Positions 1-6,943 of a stretch of 64,000 nucleotides of DNA are shown here, piece by piece. Position 1 is the first letter of the stretch. The number at the start of each line of letters is the position of its first letter. A program made the position numbers and the translations under genes. This DNA is from Bradyrhizobium diazoefficiens (lineage in GTDB: Bacteria > Pseudomonadota > Alphaproteobacteria > Rhizobiales > Xanthobacteraceae), in NCBI RefSeq assembly GCF_016616235.1, contig NZ_CP067100.1, positions 3,531,001 through 3,595,000 on the forward strand. The letters are read 5' to 3'. Under the pieces are notes generated by a model. It ran no database searches. It had not been told where the DNA came from and saw only the letters and a program-made list of their open reading frames with translations.

Positions 1-257
1 CCCGAATCGCGGCGCGCCGTAAGGAGCGGGAAATCGATCCGGCGATCGTGGCGCTCAGGGCCTGCGTGTCCGATGCCACGGATGATCCGACCATCAGTCC
101 GGTCGCGAGCAAACGGCTGAAGGAGATGCTCGCCTTCACCGAGCTCGCTGACCACTGGTTCATGCAGATGCTGAAGGTGCCGCGGCCGCGGCTGGTCGCC
201 TTGATGCGGCTTGGCGAGAAGATCGCCAACCTGCTGCCGCTGGGCAAGGCCAAATAG
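1..257 (+). CDS. 3' end of an unidentified protein (5' truncated by window edge)
   Basis: An open frame runs from the first bases of the window to the TAG at 255-257 and gives about 84 residues. The window edge cuts off the start; the GTG at 48 lies inside the frame and is probably not the true start. The segment begins Arg/Lys-rich and continues with an amphipathic helical stretch that includes FTELADHWFMQMLKVPRP and ends LPLGKAK. I do not recognise the family. It stops 16 bases before the DUF4166 gene and points the same way, so it may be the upstream member of that operon. It has no visible signal peptide or membrane segment. Confidence 0.5.
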   Translation, partial: RIAARRKEREIDPAIVALRACVSDATDDPTISPVASKRLKEMLAFTELADHWFMQMLKVPRPRLVALMRLGEKIANLLPLGKAK

Positions 258-273
258 TGGTGAGGAGGTTGCG

Positions 274-939
274 ATGACGTCGGCGAGATTATCGGGTTCC
301 AACGTACCAACCTCCGCTCACACCAAGCTGCTCGAGGACCGCCGCTTTCGCGCGCTGCTGTTGGATGAGGATTGGGGCCGCCTGCCGCTCGCGACCTGGC
401 GGCGCTTTTCCAAGCGCGTCGCCGACGGCGACAGCGTCGTCTATGTCGGCGTTGTCGACGAGGTCAGCTTCAGCGATATCGGCTGGTGGTTTGCGCAAGC
501 CGCACGCCTGATCGGCGGGCCGCTGCCGACCAGCCGCGACACCGGGGTGCCGATGATCGTCACCGTCACCGAGGACGGCGCGACCGGCGGCCAGACCTGG
601 ACCCGCATTTGCGCGCGCAGGCGCGGCTTTCCCCAAGTCATCCATTCCGCAAAGCGCTTCGCCGGCCCGACCGGGCTCGAGGAATATGTCGGCTGCGGCG
701 TCTCGATGGCGCTCCGCATCGCCGTTGAAGGCCAGACGTTGACCTTCCGCAGCGCCGGCTATGGCCTGCAGCTCGGGCGGTTGTGGATCCCGCTACCGCC
801 ATGGCTCACACCGGGCGACCTCACGGTGACGCATAGCGATCTCGGCGAGGGTGCCTTCCGCTTCACCCTCGATGTCATTCATCCGCGTTACGGCGCGCTG
901 ATCCACCAGTCCGCCGTGTTCAGGGAGGCCGTGTCATGA
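274..939 (+). CDS. DUF4166 domain protein
   Basis: A 221-residue protein of unknown biochemical role. I chose the ATG at 274 over an in-frame upstream ATG at 211 because a GAGGAGG ribosome site sits just before it and because the earlier start would overlap the previous gene. The body (RRFRALLLDEDWGRLP near the start, a GTP-like beta-rich middle with the phrase GVPMIVTVTEDG, and a C-terminal section on the form of VTHSDLGEGAFRFTLDV) matches my memory of DUF4166 proteins. These are often encoded beside or fused to oxidoreductases. Its last four bases overlap the next gene as ATGA, so the two are translationally coupled. Assignment to the family is from recollection of conserved phrases, not a search. 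Confidence 0.65.
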   Translation: MTSARLSGSNVPTSAHTKLLEDRRFRALLLDEDWGRLPLATWRRFSKRVADGDSVVYVGVVDEVSFSDIGWWFAQAARLIGGPLPTSRDTGVPMIVTVTEDGATGGQTWTRICARRRGFPQVIHSAKRFAGPTGLEEYVGCGVSMALRIAVEGQTLTFRSAGYGLQLGRLWIPLPPWLTPGDLTVTHSDLGEGAFRFTLDVIHPRYGALIHQSAVFREAVS

Positions 940-2372
940 CGCCGCTCTTGTGGACGCTCATCGCCATCCAGATCGTGATGGGCGTGTTCGACACCTTCTA
1001 TCACCATGAATTCACCGAGCGCCTGGCCTGGCGTCCATCGCAGCGCTTCGAGCTGAAGCTGCACGGCATTCGCAACATGCTGTATGCGCTGTTGTTCCTG
1101 CTGCTCGGCTGGCTGGAGGTCTACGGCGTACTGGCGCTGCTGATCGTAGCGGTCCTGGTGGCCGAGATCGTCATCACGCTGATGGATTTCGTCGAGGAGG
1201 ATCTGAGCCGGAAGCTGCCGCCGAGCGAGCGCATCAACCACACGCTGCTGGCGATCAATTACGGCGCCATCCTGGTGCTGCTGTTGCCGGTGCTGATCGA
1301 TTGGGTGATGCAGCCGTTCGGCGCGACGATCGTGTATCAGGGCCTGCTCAGCATCGCCGCGACCGCCTGCGCGGTGGGCGCGGCGCTCTGCGGCGTCAGG
1401 GATTTTGCCGCGATGCGCCGGCTCGGCCGCATGCGAAGCGTTCCGGCGGAAGGACTTGTCGACAAGCTACGGGGCCGCAGGAGCGTGCTGATCACCGGCG
1501 CAACCGGCTTCATCGGCAGCCGTCTTGCGGCCAGCCTCAGCGGAGCAGGGCATCACGTCATCGCGCTGATTCGGAATCCCGCCAAGGCGGAGATGCTGCC
1601 ACCGCCGGTGACGCTCATCACCAGCCTCGATCAGCTCGCCGCGGACACGCCGATCGACGCCATCGTCAATCTCGCCGGCGAGCCGATCGGCAATGGCCTG
1701 TGGACCGAGGCGAAGCGCGCCAAGATCATCAGCTCGCGCGTCGACATGACCGGTGAGGTCGTGAAACTGATCGCGCGGCTCGACCGCAAGCCCGAGGTGC
1801 TCGTCAGCGGCTCCGCAATCGGCTGGTACGGCCTGTGGGCCGACCAGGTGCTGACGGAGTCGGCGAAATCCCACGCCTGCTTCAGCCACGAGCTGTGCGC
1901 GGCCTGGGAGACCGCGGCGCGGCCGGCGGAGGAGCTCGGCGTTCGCGTGGTCTATTTGCGCATCGGCCTCGTGCTCGGCACCGAAGGCGGCTTCATCACC
2001 CGCATGCTGACGCCGTTCGAATTCGGTCTTGGCGGCCCGCTCGGCACCGGGCGGCAGTGGATGTCCTGGATCGAGCGCGACGACCTGATCCGGCTGATCG
2101 CCTATGTGATGGCGACGCCGGATCTCACGGGACCCGTCAACGCCACGGCGCCGATCCCGGTCACCAACGCAAAATTCACCGAAGAGCTCGGCCGACGTCT
2201 GCACCGGCCCGCGGTGTTCCGCATTCCCGGCGGGCTGTTGCGCAAGATCGGCGGCGGCTTTGCCGATGAACTCCTGCTCGGCGGCCAGCGCGTGCTGCCG
2301 AACAAGGCGCTGAGCCGAGGTTTTGTGTTTCGGCACGAGACGCTGCGCAGCGCGTTCCAGGCGATCTTGTGA
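936..2372 (+). CDS. Membrane domain fused to TIGR01777-type NAD(P)-binding epimerase (YfcH-like)
   Basis: This 478-residue protein has two parts. Residues 1 to about 150 carry four or five hydrophobic segments (for example around 1-20, 50-90 and 105-150), so this half is membrane-embedded. From about residue 182 a Rossmann fold begins with LITGATGFIGS, followed by the short-chain dehydrogenase-like body typical of TIGR01777/YfcH proteins (NLAGEPIGNGLWTEAKR, VSGSAIGWYG). The C-terminal block is DUF1731-like, ending near LPNKALSRGFVFRH. Substrate is unknown; YfcH proteins are presumed sugar or nucleotide epimerases. It overlaps the DUF4166 gene by 4 bp and is convergent with the LysR gene, with only 4 bp between stops. 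Confidence 0.8.
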   Translation: MTPLLWTLIAIQIVMGVFDTFYHHEFTERLAWRPSQRFELKLHGIRNMLYALLFLLLGWLEVYGVLALLIVAVLVAEIVITLMDFVEEDLSRKLPPSERINHTLLAINYGAILVLLLPVLIDWVMQPFGATIVYQGLLSIAATACAVGAALCGVRDFAAMRRLGRMRSVPAEGLVDKLRGRRSVLITGATGFIGSRLAASLSGAGHHVIALIRNPAKAEMLPPPVTLITSLDQLAADTPIDAIVNLAGEPIGNGLWTEAKRAKIISSRVDMTGEVVKLIARLDRKPEVLVSGSAIGWYGLWADQVLTESAKSHACFSHELCAAWETAARPAEELGVRVVYLRIGLVLGTEGGFITRMLTPFEFGLGGPLGTGRQWMSWIERDDLIRLIAYVMATPDLTGPVNATAPIPVTNAKFTEELGRRLHRPAVFRIPGGLLRKIGGGFADELLLGGQRVLPNKALSRGFVFRHETLRSAFQAIL

Positions 2373-2376
2373 GACG

Positions 2377-3231
2377 TCAGGTGGCGGCTACACTTCGAAA
2401 CGTCGCCGCCACCGCACGCAACGCCGCGAGCTTGGCGGGATCGCTGACCTTCGAATGCAGCATCACCTTCGAGCTGCCGAGCTTCGGCAGCTTGTGCGCG
2501 GGTCCGACGTCGATCAGTCCGGGTGGCGCGATCCGTCGTGCCAGGGGCGCGATGGCGAGTCCGGCGAGCGCAGCGGCGACCACTGCCGTGACGCCGCCGC
2601 CGACGAAGCGCTCGCGCCAGGCGATGTCGGCCTTGTCCAGCGCGCGCACGGCGACGGCGCGGACGCCGCAGGGCGGGGCGAGTGTTGCGAGCGGCAGCGG
2701 CTCGCCCTTCGGCAGGGCGAAGCGCCTTGATGCGAACCAGCAAAACTCGTCCTCGGCCAGCTTCTCGCCGCCGCGGCGGCTGCCTTCCTGGCGGACGATC
2801 ACCGCATCGAGCTGACCCGCGTCATAGGCATCCTGCATCTCGCGCGAGAAGCCGATGGTGACGGCGAGGGTGAGGTTCGACGACATCGCGTGCAGGCGTT
2901 CGAGCAGCGGCACGAGCTCGGGGCCTGCGGCGTGATCGGAGATGCCGAGCGAGAGCGATTGAGCAGTCGATGTCCCGTCAGACAGCGCACGGTCATGCGC
3001 CTGCATCAGGGCGCGGGCGCGATCGAGGAACCCTGCGCCGTCGGCGGTGAGCCGGACCGCGCGAGGCGAGCGCTCAACGAGGCGCTTGCCGAGCAACGTC
3101 TCCAGCCGCTGAAGCTTAAGGCTGACGGCGGCTTGCGTCGTGCCCAGCGCTTCGGCGGCACGGGTAAAACTCTGGAGGTCGGCGACCAGCAGAAAGGCCT
3201 TGATGGTGGCGATGTCGAGCGTGGCTGTCAT
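2377..3231 (-). CDS. LysR-family transcriptional regulator
   Basis: The 284-residue protein starts with a winged helix-turn-helix (residues about 8-66; SFTRAAEALGTTQAAVSLKLQRLE is split here as SFTRAAEALGTTQAAVS then LKLQRLE), followed by a linker helix and a periplasmic-binding-like effector domain. This is the standard LysR layout and length. It is divergent from the tautomerase gene; the 110-bp gap contains a perfect 8-bp inverted repeat with an 11-bp spacer (3247-3273), the usual LysR operator geometry. The likely job is control of itself and the tautomerase, but the inducer cannot be read from the sequence. Confidence 0.9.
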   Translation of the reverse strand: MTATLDIATIKAFLLVADLQSFTRAAEALGTTQAAVSLKLQRLETLLGKRLVERSPRAVRLTADGAGFLDRARALMQAHDRALSDGTSTAQSLSLGISDHAAGPELVPLLERLHAMSSNLTLAVTIGFSREMQDAYDAGQLDAVIVRQEGSRRGGEKLAEDEFCWFASRRFALPKGEPLPLATLAPPCGVRAVAVRALDKADIAWRERFVGGGVTAVVAAALAGLAIAPLARRIAPPGLIDVGPAHKLPKLGSSKVMLHSKVSDPAKLAALRAVAATFRSVAAT

Positions 3232-3246
3232 TTTGAACCGTTATCA

Positions 3247-3273
3247 TTGGTATCATCTGAGATAAGATACCAA
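3247..3273. promoter_or_regulatory. Inverted repeat, probable LysR operator
   Basis: TTGGTATC at 3247-3254 and GATACCAA at 3266-3273 are perfect reverse complements separated by 11 bases. This gives the T-N11-A arrangement usual for LysR sites. The repeat lies 16 bp upstream of the LysR start codon and 69 bp upstream of the tautomerase ATG, so one site could serve both divergent promoters. Confidence 0.65.
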
Positions 3274-3341
3274 AATGACTGGGGAAGGTCTAGCTTCTCA
3301 CCAACGCCGCAGGAAGCCGCGGCAATTTGAGGAGAACGACC

Positions 3342-3764
3342 ATGCCCCTGATCACAGTGTCCTACACCACCTCCCGCCAGTCGCCGTCGCTGAAGGCCGA
3401 CATCGCCAGCGCCGTGTCCGAGCTCACCGCAAAAATCCTGCACAAGGATCCGAAGATCACCGCCATCGTCGTGAGAGCAGTCGATGCCGGCGATTGGTTT
3501 GCCGGCGGCCAATCGTTGGCCGAGCAGAGGCTCGCCAGCTACTGGATCGACATCCACGTCACCGAAGGCACCAACACCAAGGATGAGAAGGCGGCCTATC
3601 TGGCCGCCATGTTCAAGCGCATGGCCGAGATTCTTGGCCCGCTGCATCCCGAGACCTATCTGCATGTCGACGAGGTCAAGGGCGACGCCTACGGCTTTGG
3701 CGGCCTGACCCAGGAGCGCCGCTATATCGCCGGCAAGCTCGAAGTGTCGCCAGCTGCGGCGTGA
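3342..3764 (+). CDS. Tautomerase family protein (4-oxalocrotonate tautomerase-like)
   Basis: The 140-residue protein starts at the ATG at 3342. GAGGAG sits upstream with good spacing, and this start places proline directly after the initiator Met. That N-terminal Pro is the catalytic base in the tautomerase superfamily (beginning MPLITVSY). The rest has the beta-alpha-beta pattern of the family; at 140 residues it is closer to the long monomer-type members than to the 60-residue 4-OT subunits. It is divergent from a LysR gene with a palindromic operator in between, so it is probably LysR-controlled. The substrate is unknown, likely an aromatic-derived or dicarbonyl compound. Confidence 0.8.
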   Translation: MPLITVSYTTSRQSPSLKADIASAVSELTAKILHKDPKITAIVVRAVDAGDWFAGGQSLAEQRLASYWIDIHVTEGTNTKDEKAAYLAAMFKRMAEILGPLHPETYLHVDEVKGDAYGFGGLTQERRYIAGKLEVSPAAA

Positions 3765-3772
3765 GGCTGCAA

Positions 3773-3800
3773 GCCGCGGGTGCGTGATCCCACCCGCGGC
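3773..3800. other. Hairpin between convergent genes
   Basis: GCCGCGGGTG and CACCCGCGGC form a perfect 10-bp stem around an 8-base loop, 9 bp past the tautomerase stop and 8 bp from the stop of the convergent ATPase gene. There is no T tract on either side. It may act as a bidirectional RNA 3' end or transcription barrier, but it is not a standard intrinsic terminator. Confidence 0.4.
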
Positions 3801-3807
3801 CTGATCA

Positions 3808-4521
3808 TCAGCTTGCGGCGCGGAACTGAACTTCGGAATTGTTCAGAAAGCACGTCTTGTCGAACAGGTTCAGGTCCAGCGGGTTCGGCAGCCTGACATC
3901 GCCGAGATCGGGGCAGGGCTTGGTCACGGGATCATAGGACCGGTCGATCTGCGAGATGAAGACGACGATCAGTCCCTTGTCGCGCGCGAAGGATTTCAGC
4001 GCGCGCACCTGAACGGTGAGGTCTGGGTTTTCGCGCCGCTGGTCGAGCAGTTGCAGATAATCGATCACGACGATTGTGCCGCGGGGAGCCGTGACCATCT
4101 GCTTGACGACGTAATCGGCACTGATGGCATCGGAGCAGTCGACCTCCAACAGCTTGTCGAACTGCGCCGGATCGGCGCCGATCGCACGCAAGCGATCAAG
4201 CACGTCCTTCTCTGTGTATTCGAGCGAGAAGAATGCGGCGCGATGACCCGACTTCATGGCCGCCACGGCGAGTTCGAGGCTCATCAACGTCTTGCCCTGG
4301 CCGGGGCGCGCGCCGACCAGCACGAGGTCGCCGGGCCGGAATTGCGGGAACAGCTTGTTAGCCGGCGTCATCGCCGCAGCCTTCCCCGCCAACATGCTCC
4401 AGGCGGAAAACCCTTCCGCGGCGGCGACGCGGTCAAGCGCGTCATGGAGCGGAATGCCTTGCTCGCGGGACAGGCGCTTTGCCCGTCGCTTCAGATGATA
4501 GATCGGCGCAGACAGCTTCAT
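3808..4521 (-). CDS. Stand-alone DnaB-like RecA-fold ATPase
   Basis: The 237-residue protein contains the core of a DnaB C-terminal helicase domain. A Walker A motif GARPGQGKT lies at about residues 70-78, a SLE segment follows, and a Walker B-like strand IVVIDYLQLLD comes near residue 145; a QID motif follows. Full DnaB is about 450-500 residues and has an N-terminal primase-binding domain, which is missing here and replaced by about 50 residues of an unrelated helical region. The ATG at 4521 is preferred over the TTG at 4527, because GGAGG lies 8 bases before the ATG. This may not be a replicative helicase; small DnaB-like ATPases of unknown role occur in rhizobia. Confidence 0.7.
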   Translation of the reverse strand: MKLSAPIYHLKRRAKRLSREQGIPLHDALDRVAAAEGFSAWSMLAGKAAAMTPANKLFPQFRPGDLVLVGARPGQGKTLMSLELAVAAMKSGHRAAFFSLEYTEKDVLDRLRAIGADPAQFDKLLEVDCSDAISADYVVKQMVTAPRGTIVVIDYLQLLDQRRENPDLTVQVRALKSFARDKGLIVVFISQIDRSYDPVTKPCPDLGDVRLPNPLDLNLFDKTCFLNNSEVQFRAAS

Positions 4522-4722
4522 CGTCAAAACCTCCCATTGCGAGCAGAAAGCGCAATCCCTCCTTATGCCTGGCGCTCGAACAGTCGGTCCGATGGTTTAG
4601 TCGCCCGGCATGAAATGTACTTTCCCGGCGGAGGGGGGAGGCGTGGGCGGCACCTGGCTCAGGCATAGCCGATTCGACGGCGTGCAGAGAACGCGCGCGG
4701 TCGGCCTGATACAGAAAAAATG

Positions 4723-5460
4723 CTAGACGGCCGCCTCCGGCACCTGCGCCTTGGTCGGCCCGAACAGCTCCTCGAACGCCTGACGCAGCGCGACGTCGAC
4801 ATCGGCCATGGTCACGAGCTGGCCGAGATCGACCAGCGAGGTGACGCCATAGCGGGCGTCAGTGACGCCGCAGGGCACGATGCCGGCAAAGTGCTCCAGC
4901 TCAGGCTCGACATTGATGGCGATGCCGTGGAACGAGACCCAGCGCTTCAGCCGCACGCCGATCGCGGCGATCTTGTCCTCGTGGCCCACGCCTTTGTCGG
5001 GCCGCTTCACCCAGACGCCGACCCGGTCCTCGCGCCGCTCGCCGCGGACGTTGAAGGCGGCGAGCGTCTTCAGGATCAGTTCCTCCAGGCTCGCGACATA
5101 GGCCCGCACGTCCGGCCGGCGCCGCTTGAGGTCGAGCATGATGTAGGCCACCCGCTGGCCGGGCCCGTGATAGGTCAGCTGCCCGCCGCGCCCCGTCGCA
5201 AAGGTTGGGAATCGGGGATCGAGCAGGTCGGAGTCCTTACCGGAGGTGCCGGAGGTATACAGCGGAGGGTGCTCGAGCAGCCAGACCAGCTCCGGCGCCT
5301 CGCCAGCCGCGATCGCGGCAACGCGTGCCTCCATGGCGGCCACGGCCTTCGGATAGGGCACCGGAGCATCCGAAATCCGCCATTCCACGGGCGCGCCCGA
5401 AGAGGCGGAAAACGACGTCAAATCGAGGTCTTGGCGCGGGTTTTGCGGCGAATTAACCAT
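4723..5460 (-). CDS. lipB: Octanoyltransferase LipB
   Basis: LipB moves an octanoyl group from acyl carrier protein to the lipoyl domains of 2-oxoacid dehydrogenases and the glycine cleavage system, the first step of protein lipoylation. The 245-residue sequence has the family signatures: [12 protein letters not shown] at residues 91-102, the catalytic lysine in KIAAIGVR (K163) and the catalytic cysteine in GIVPCGVT (C197), followed by DARYGVTSL. Length is normal. The start at 5460 has only a weak ribosome site, but the family's N-terminal region begins soon after it. It is divergent from the FliN-like gene. Confidence 0.95.
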   Translation of the reverse strand: MVNSPQNPRQDLDLTSFSASSGAPVEWRISDAPVPYPKAVAAMEARVAAIAAGEAPELVWLLEHPPLYTSGTSGKDSDLLDPRFPTFATGRGGQLTYHGPGQRVAYIMLDLKRRRPDVRAYVASLEELILKTLAAFNVRGERREDRVGVWVKRPDKGVGHEDKIAAIGVRLKRWVSFHGIAINVEPELEHFAGIVPCGVTDARYGVTSLVDLGQLVTMADVDVALRQAFEELFGPTKAQVPEAAV

Positions 5461-5542
5461 TGGCTAACCATAACGTGGTGATGATCTCGGGAGCAAATGA
5501 AGAGTCCCAAGTCCTAGGTCTCAAGTTGCGGCGGTTCTGACA

Positions 5543-5785
5543 GTGCCCACTCTCGATAAAGTCACCGTGGATCTCATGGTCGTCCTCGGCACGACCACTA
5601 TGCCGATTCATCAAGTATTGCGTCTTTCCCGCGGCGCCATCATTGAGCTCGACGCAACCGAGGCCGACGAGGTCAAGGTTCTGGCCAACAATCTGCCGGT
5701 CGCCTCCGGCGTCGTGCTGGTCGACCGCAACCGGATCGCGGTCGAGGTCAAGCAGATGCTGCCGCGCACGCCGGGCATGCGGTAG
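5543..5785 (+). CDS. fliN: FliN-like flagellar motor switch (SpoA) protein
   Basis: The 80-residue protein consists essentially of one SpoA domain: VDLMVVLGTTTMPIHQVL, then a LSRGAIIELD strand and VASGVVLVDRNRIAVEVK. This is the conserved core of FliN, which helps form the C ring of the flagellar motor and controls rotation. It starts with GTG at 5543. Flagellar FliN is usually longer, with an N-terminal extension, and there are no flagellar genes nearby, so it could be a stand-alone SpoA paralogue. It is followed by a 19-bp near-perfect tandem repeat that includes its stop codon. Confidence 0.75.
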   Translation: MPTLDKVTVDLMVVLGTTTMPIHQVLRLSRGAIIELDATEADEVKVLANNLPVASGVVLVDRNRIAVEVKQMLPRTPGMR

Positions 5786-5814
5786 CAGCCTGGGCATGTG
5801 GTAGCAGCCTGGGC
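5777..5814. repeat. 19-bp tandem repeat over the FliN-like stop codon
   Basis: ATGCGGTAGCAGCCTGGGC at 5777-5795 is followed at once by a copy at 5796-5814 that differs only at the fourth base. The first copy contains the TAG stop of the FliN-like gene. It looks like a small slippage duplication. Confidence 0.8.
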
Positions 5815-5969
5815 TCGCGGCAAAAGCCCGATTCCGGGGGAGGGCCGGAACTTTCCTGCCAAGCTTGTGGAATTCGGGGCCTTTGCAGGCTTGTACCCCT
5901 CTGATGGATTTGTTAGATCGGCGCCGTTGATCCGGCCGGCCTTCAAGCCTCAGGCCGGCATCCCCAAAA

Positions 5970-6054
5970 GCGCTCGTGGCGGAACTGGTAGACGCGCTGC
6001 CTTGAGGTGGCAGTGAGTAAAATCGTGGGGGTTCGAGTCCCTCCGAGCGCACCA
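5970..6054 (+). tRNA. tRNA-Leu (anticodon GAG)
   Basis: The acceptor stem GCGCTCG (5970-5976) pairs with CGAGCGC (6044-6050), followed by the encoded ACCA. The anticodon stem CTGCC/GGCAG encloses the loop TTGAGGT, giving anticodon GAG, which reads CUC and CUU leucine codons. The long variable region after the anticodon arm is as expected for class II tRNA-Leu, and the T arm contains GGTTCGAGTCC. The last bases of the gene recur at 12906-12924 as a possible attachment site. Confidence 0.95.
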
Positions 6055-6058
6055 AGCC
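6040..6058 (+). repeat. att-like direct repeat, copy 1 (tRNA-Leu 3' end)
   Basis: CCTCCGAGCGCACCAAGCC covers the last bases of the T and acceptor arms, the CCA end and four bases beyond. It matches 12906-12924 exactly. Confidence 0.7.
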
Positions 6059-6262
6059 CAATAAGTTATTGATACGAAGTATATTTTAGCGCGCGGAGTG
6101 CCGGATGCTGGTCCGCCAATCCGCATGTTTGATCGCGTCTCCGAGCATTGCTCTCATGTCGCGTCGGGCGCTTTGAACCCTCCTCCGCCGAAGAATCGGC
6201 GCGACGCGATGTTATCGAAGCTGCTCAACCCGCAACTTGGCTACCGCTGCATCTTGGATGCT
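6055..6262. other. Intergenic region after tRNA-Leu
   Basis: About 200 bases separate the tRNA from the stop of the first minus-strand gene. The first 40 bases are AT-richer than the surroundings. I found no coding sequence, terminator or clear repeat here. The stretch 5815-5969 before the tRNA is likewise without a recognisable gene and presumably holds the tRNA promoter. Confidence 0.4.
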
Positions 6263-6889
6263 TCATTCGATTGATCTCAGAACGACGTGTCCCGCGAGTG
6301 CGGCCACGGTCCCCGACAGAACGAACGCTGGCCAAAACAATATCGGGCGCGGCACGCGCATGCATGAATGAGCCCCGATGGTCGCTGCGATGCCAAGCGC
6401 GATCACGGCGATCGCCAAGCGCTCCGACGGCCCGCCGGGGTCGATGATCCAGTCTGCGCACGCGCTGGCGACTGTTTGGGCCAGCATTGCCGTCGCCCAG
6501 AAGAAGCCGCGGACATTGGAGCCATCCGCAGGACCCGGCAGATTTCCCGTGAGGCGATAGCAGATCACGAAGGAGAAGATGAGCGGGATGGCGATGAGCA
6601 GAATCGCGCCGCCGTCGCCGACTCCCATCGAGATATCGGTTGTCTCTGCCAGCACCGCACCCAACAGACTGAGCAAGAATGCGGCGAACCAGAACATCAC
6701 CCGCGGAAGCCGCCGGGTCGTTCCCTGCAATATCGACGTCGCAAGGAAGCACAGCATGAGCGCGACGATCACTCTTCCCGAGCGGTGAAGGTAGATCTGA
6801 TTGAGTGCATGGCCCGCGATCTCGCCCGCCATGGCCGCGAGGAGCCAGTTGGTCCAGAAAGTGGCCGAGAGCTCTGGAACGATGCTCAT
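6263..6889 (-). CDS. Multi-pass membrane protein, weakly COG4705-like
   Basis: The 208-residue protein has six or more hydrophobic segments alternating with short loops. The start (residues 8-30, FWTNWLLAAMAGEIAGHALNQ) has the FW...GE..GH pattern that reminds me of COG4705 uncharacterised membrane proteins, which carry FW...GE..GD. The assignment is tentative. It lies 54 bp downstream of the RND permease in the same direction, so it may be the last gene of the efflux operon. Function unknown. Confidence 0.5.
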   Translation of the reverse strand: MSIVPELSATFWTNWLLAAMAGEIAGHALNQIYLHRSGRVIVALMLCFLATSILQGTTRRLPRVMFWFAAFLLSLLGAVLAETTDISMGVGDGGAILLIAIPLIFSFVICYRLTGNLPGPADGSNVRGFFWATAMLAQTVASACADWIIDPGGPSERLAIAVIALGIAATIGAHSCMRVPRPILFWPAFVLSGTVAALAGHVVLRSIE

Positions 6890-6943
6890 GCGGATCGATG
6901 GCGCGTCATTCGGAGCCCTCGCGCAGTCCCTTCGTCTTGCCGT

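Noticed and set aside
6148..6447. Small plus-strand frame after tRNA-Leu
   Set aside because: It overlaps the membrane protein on the other strand and is Arg/Ser/Pro-rich with no ribosome site or conserved feature.
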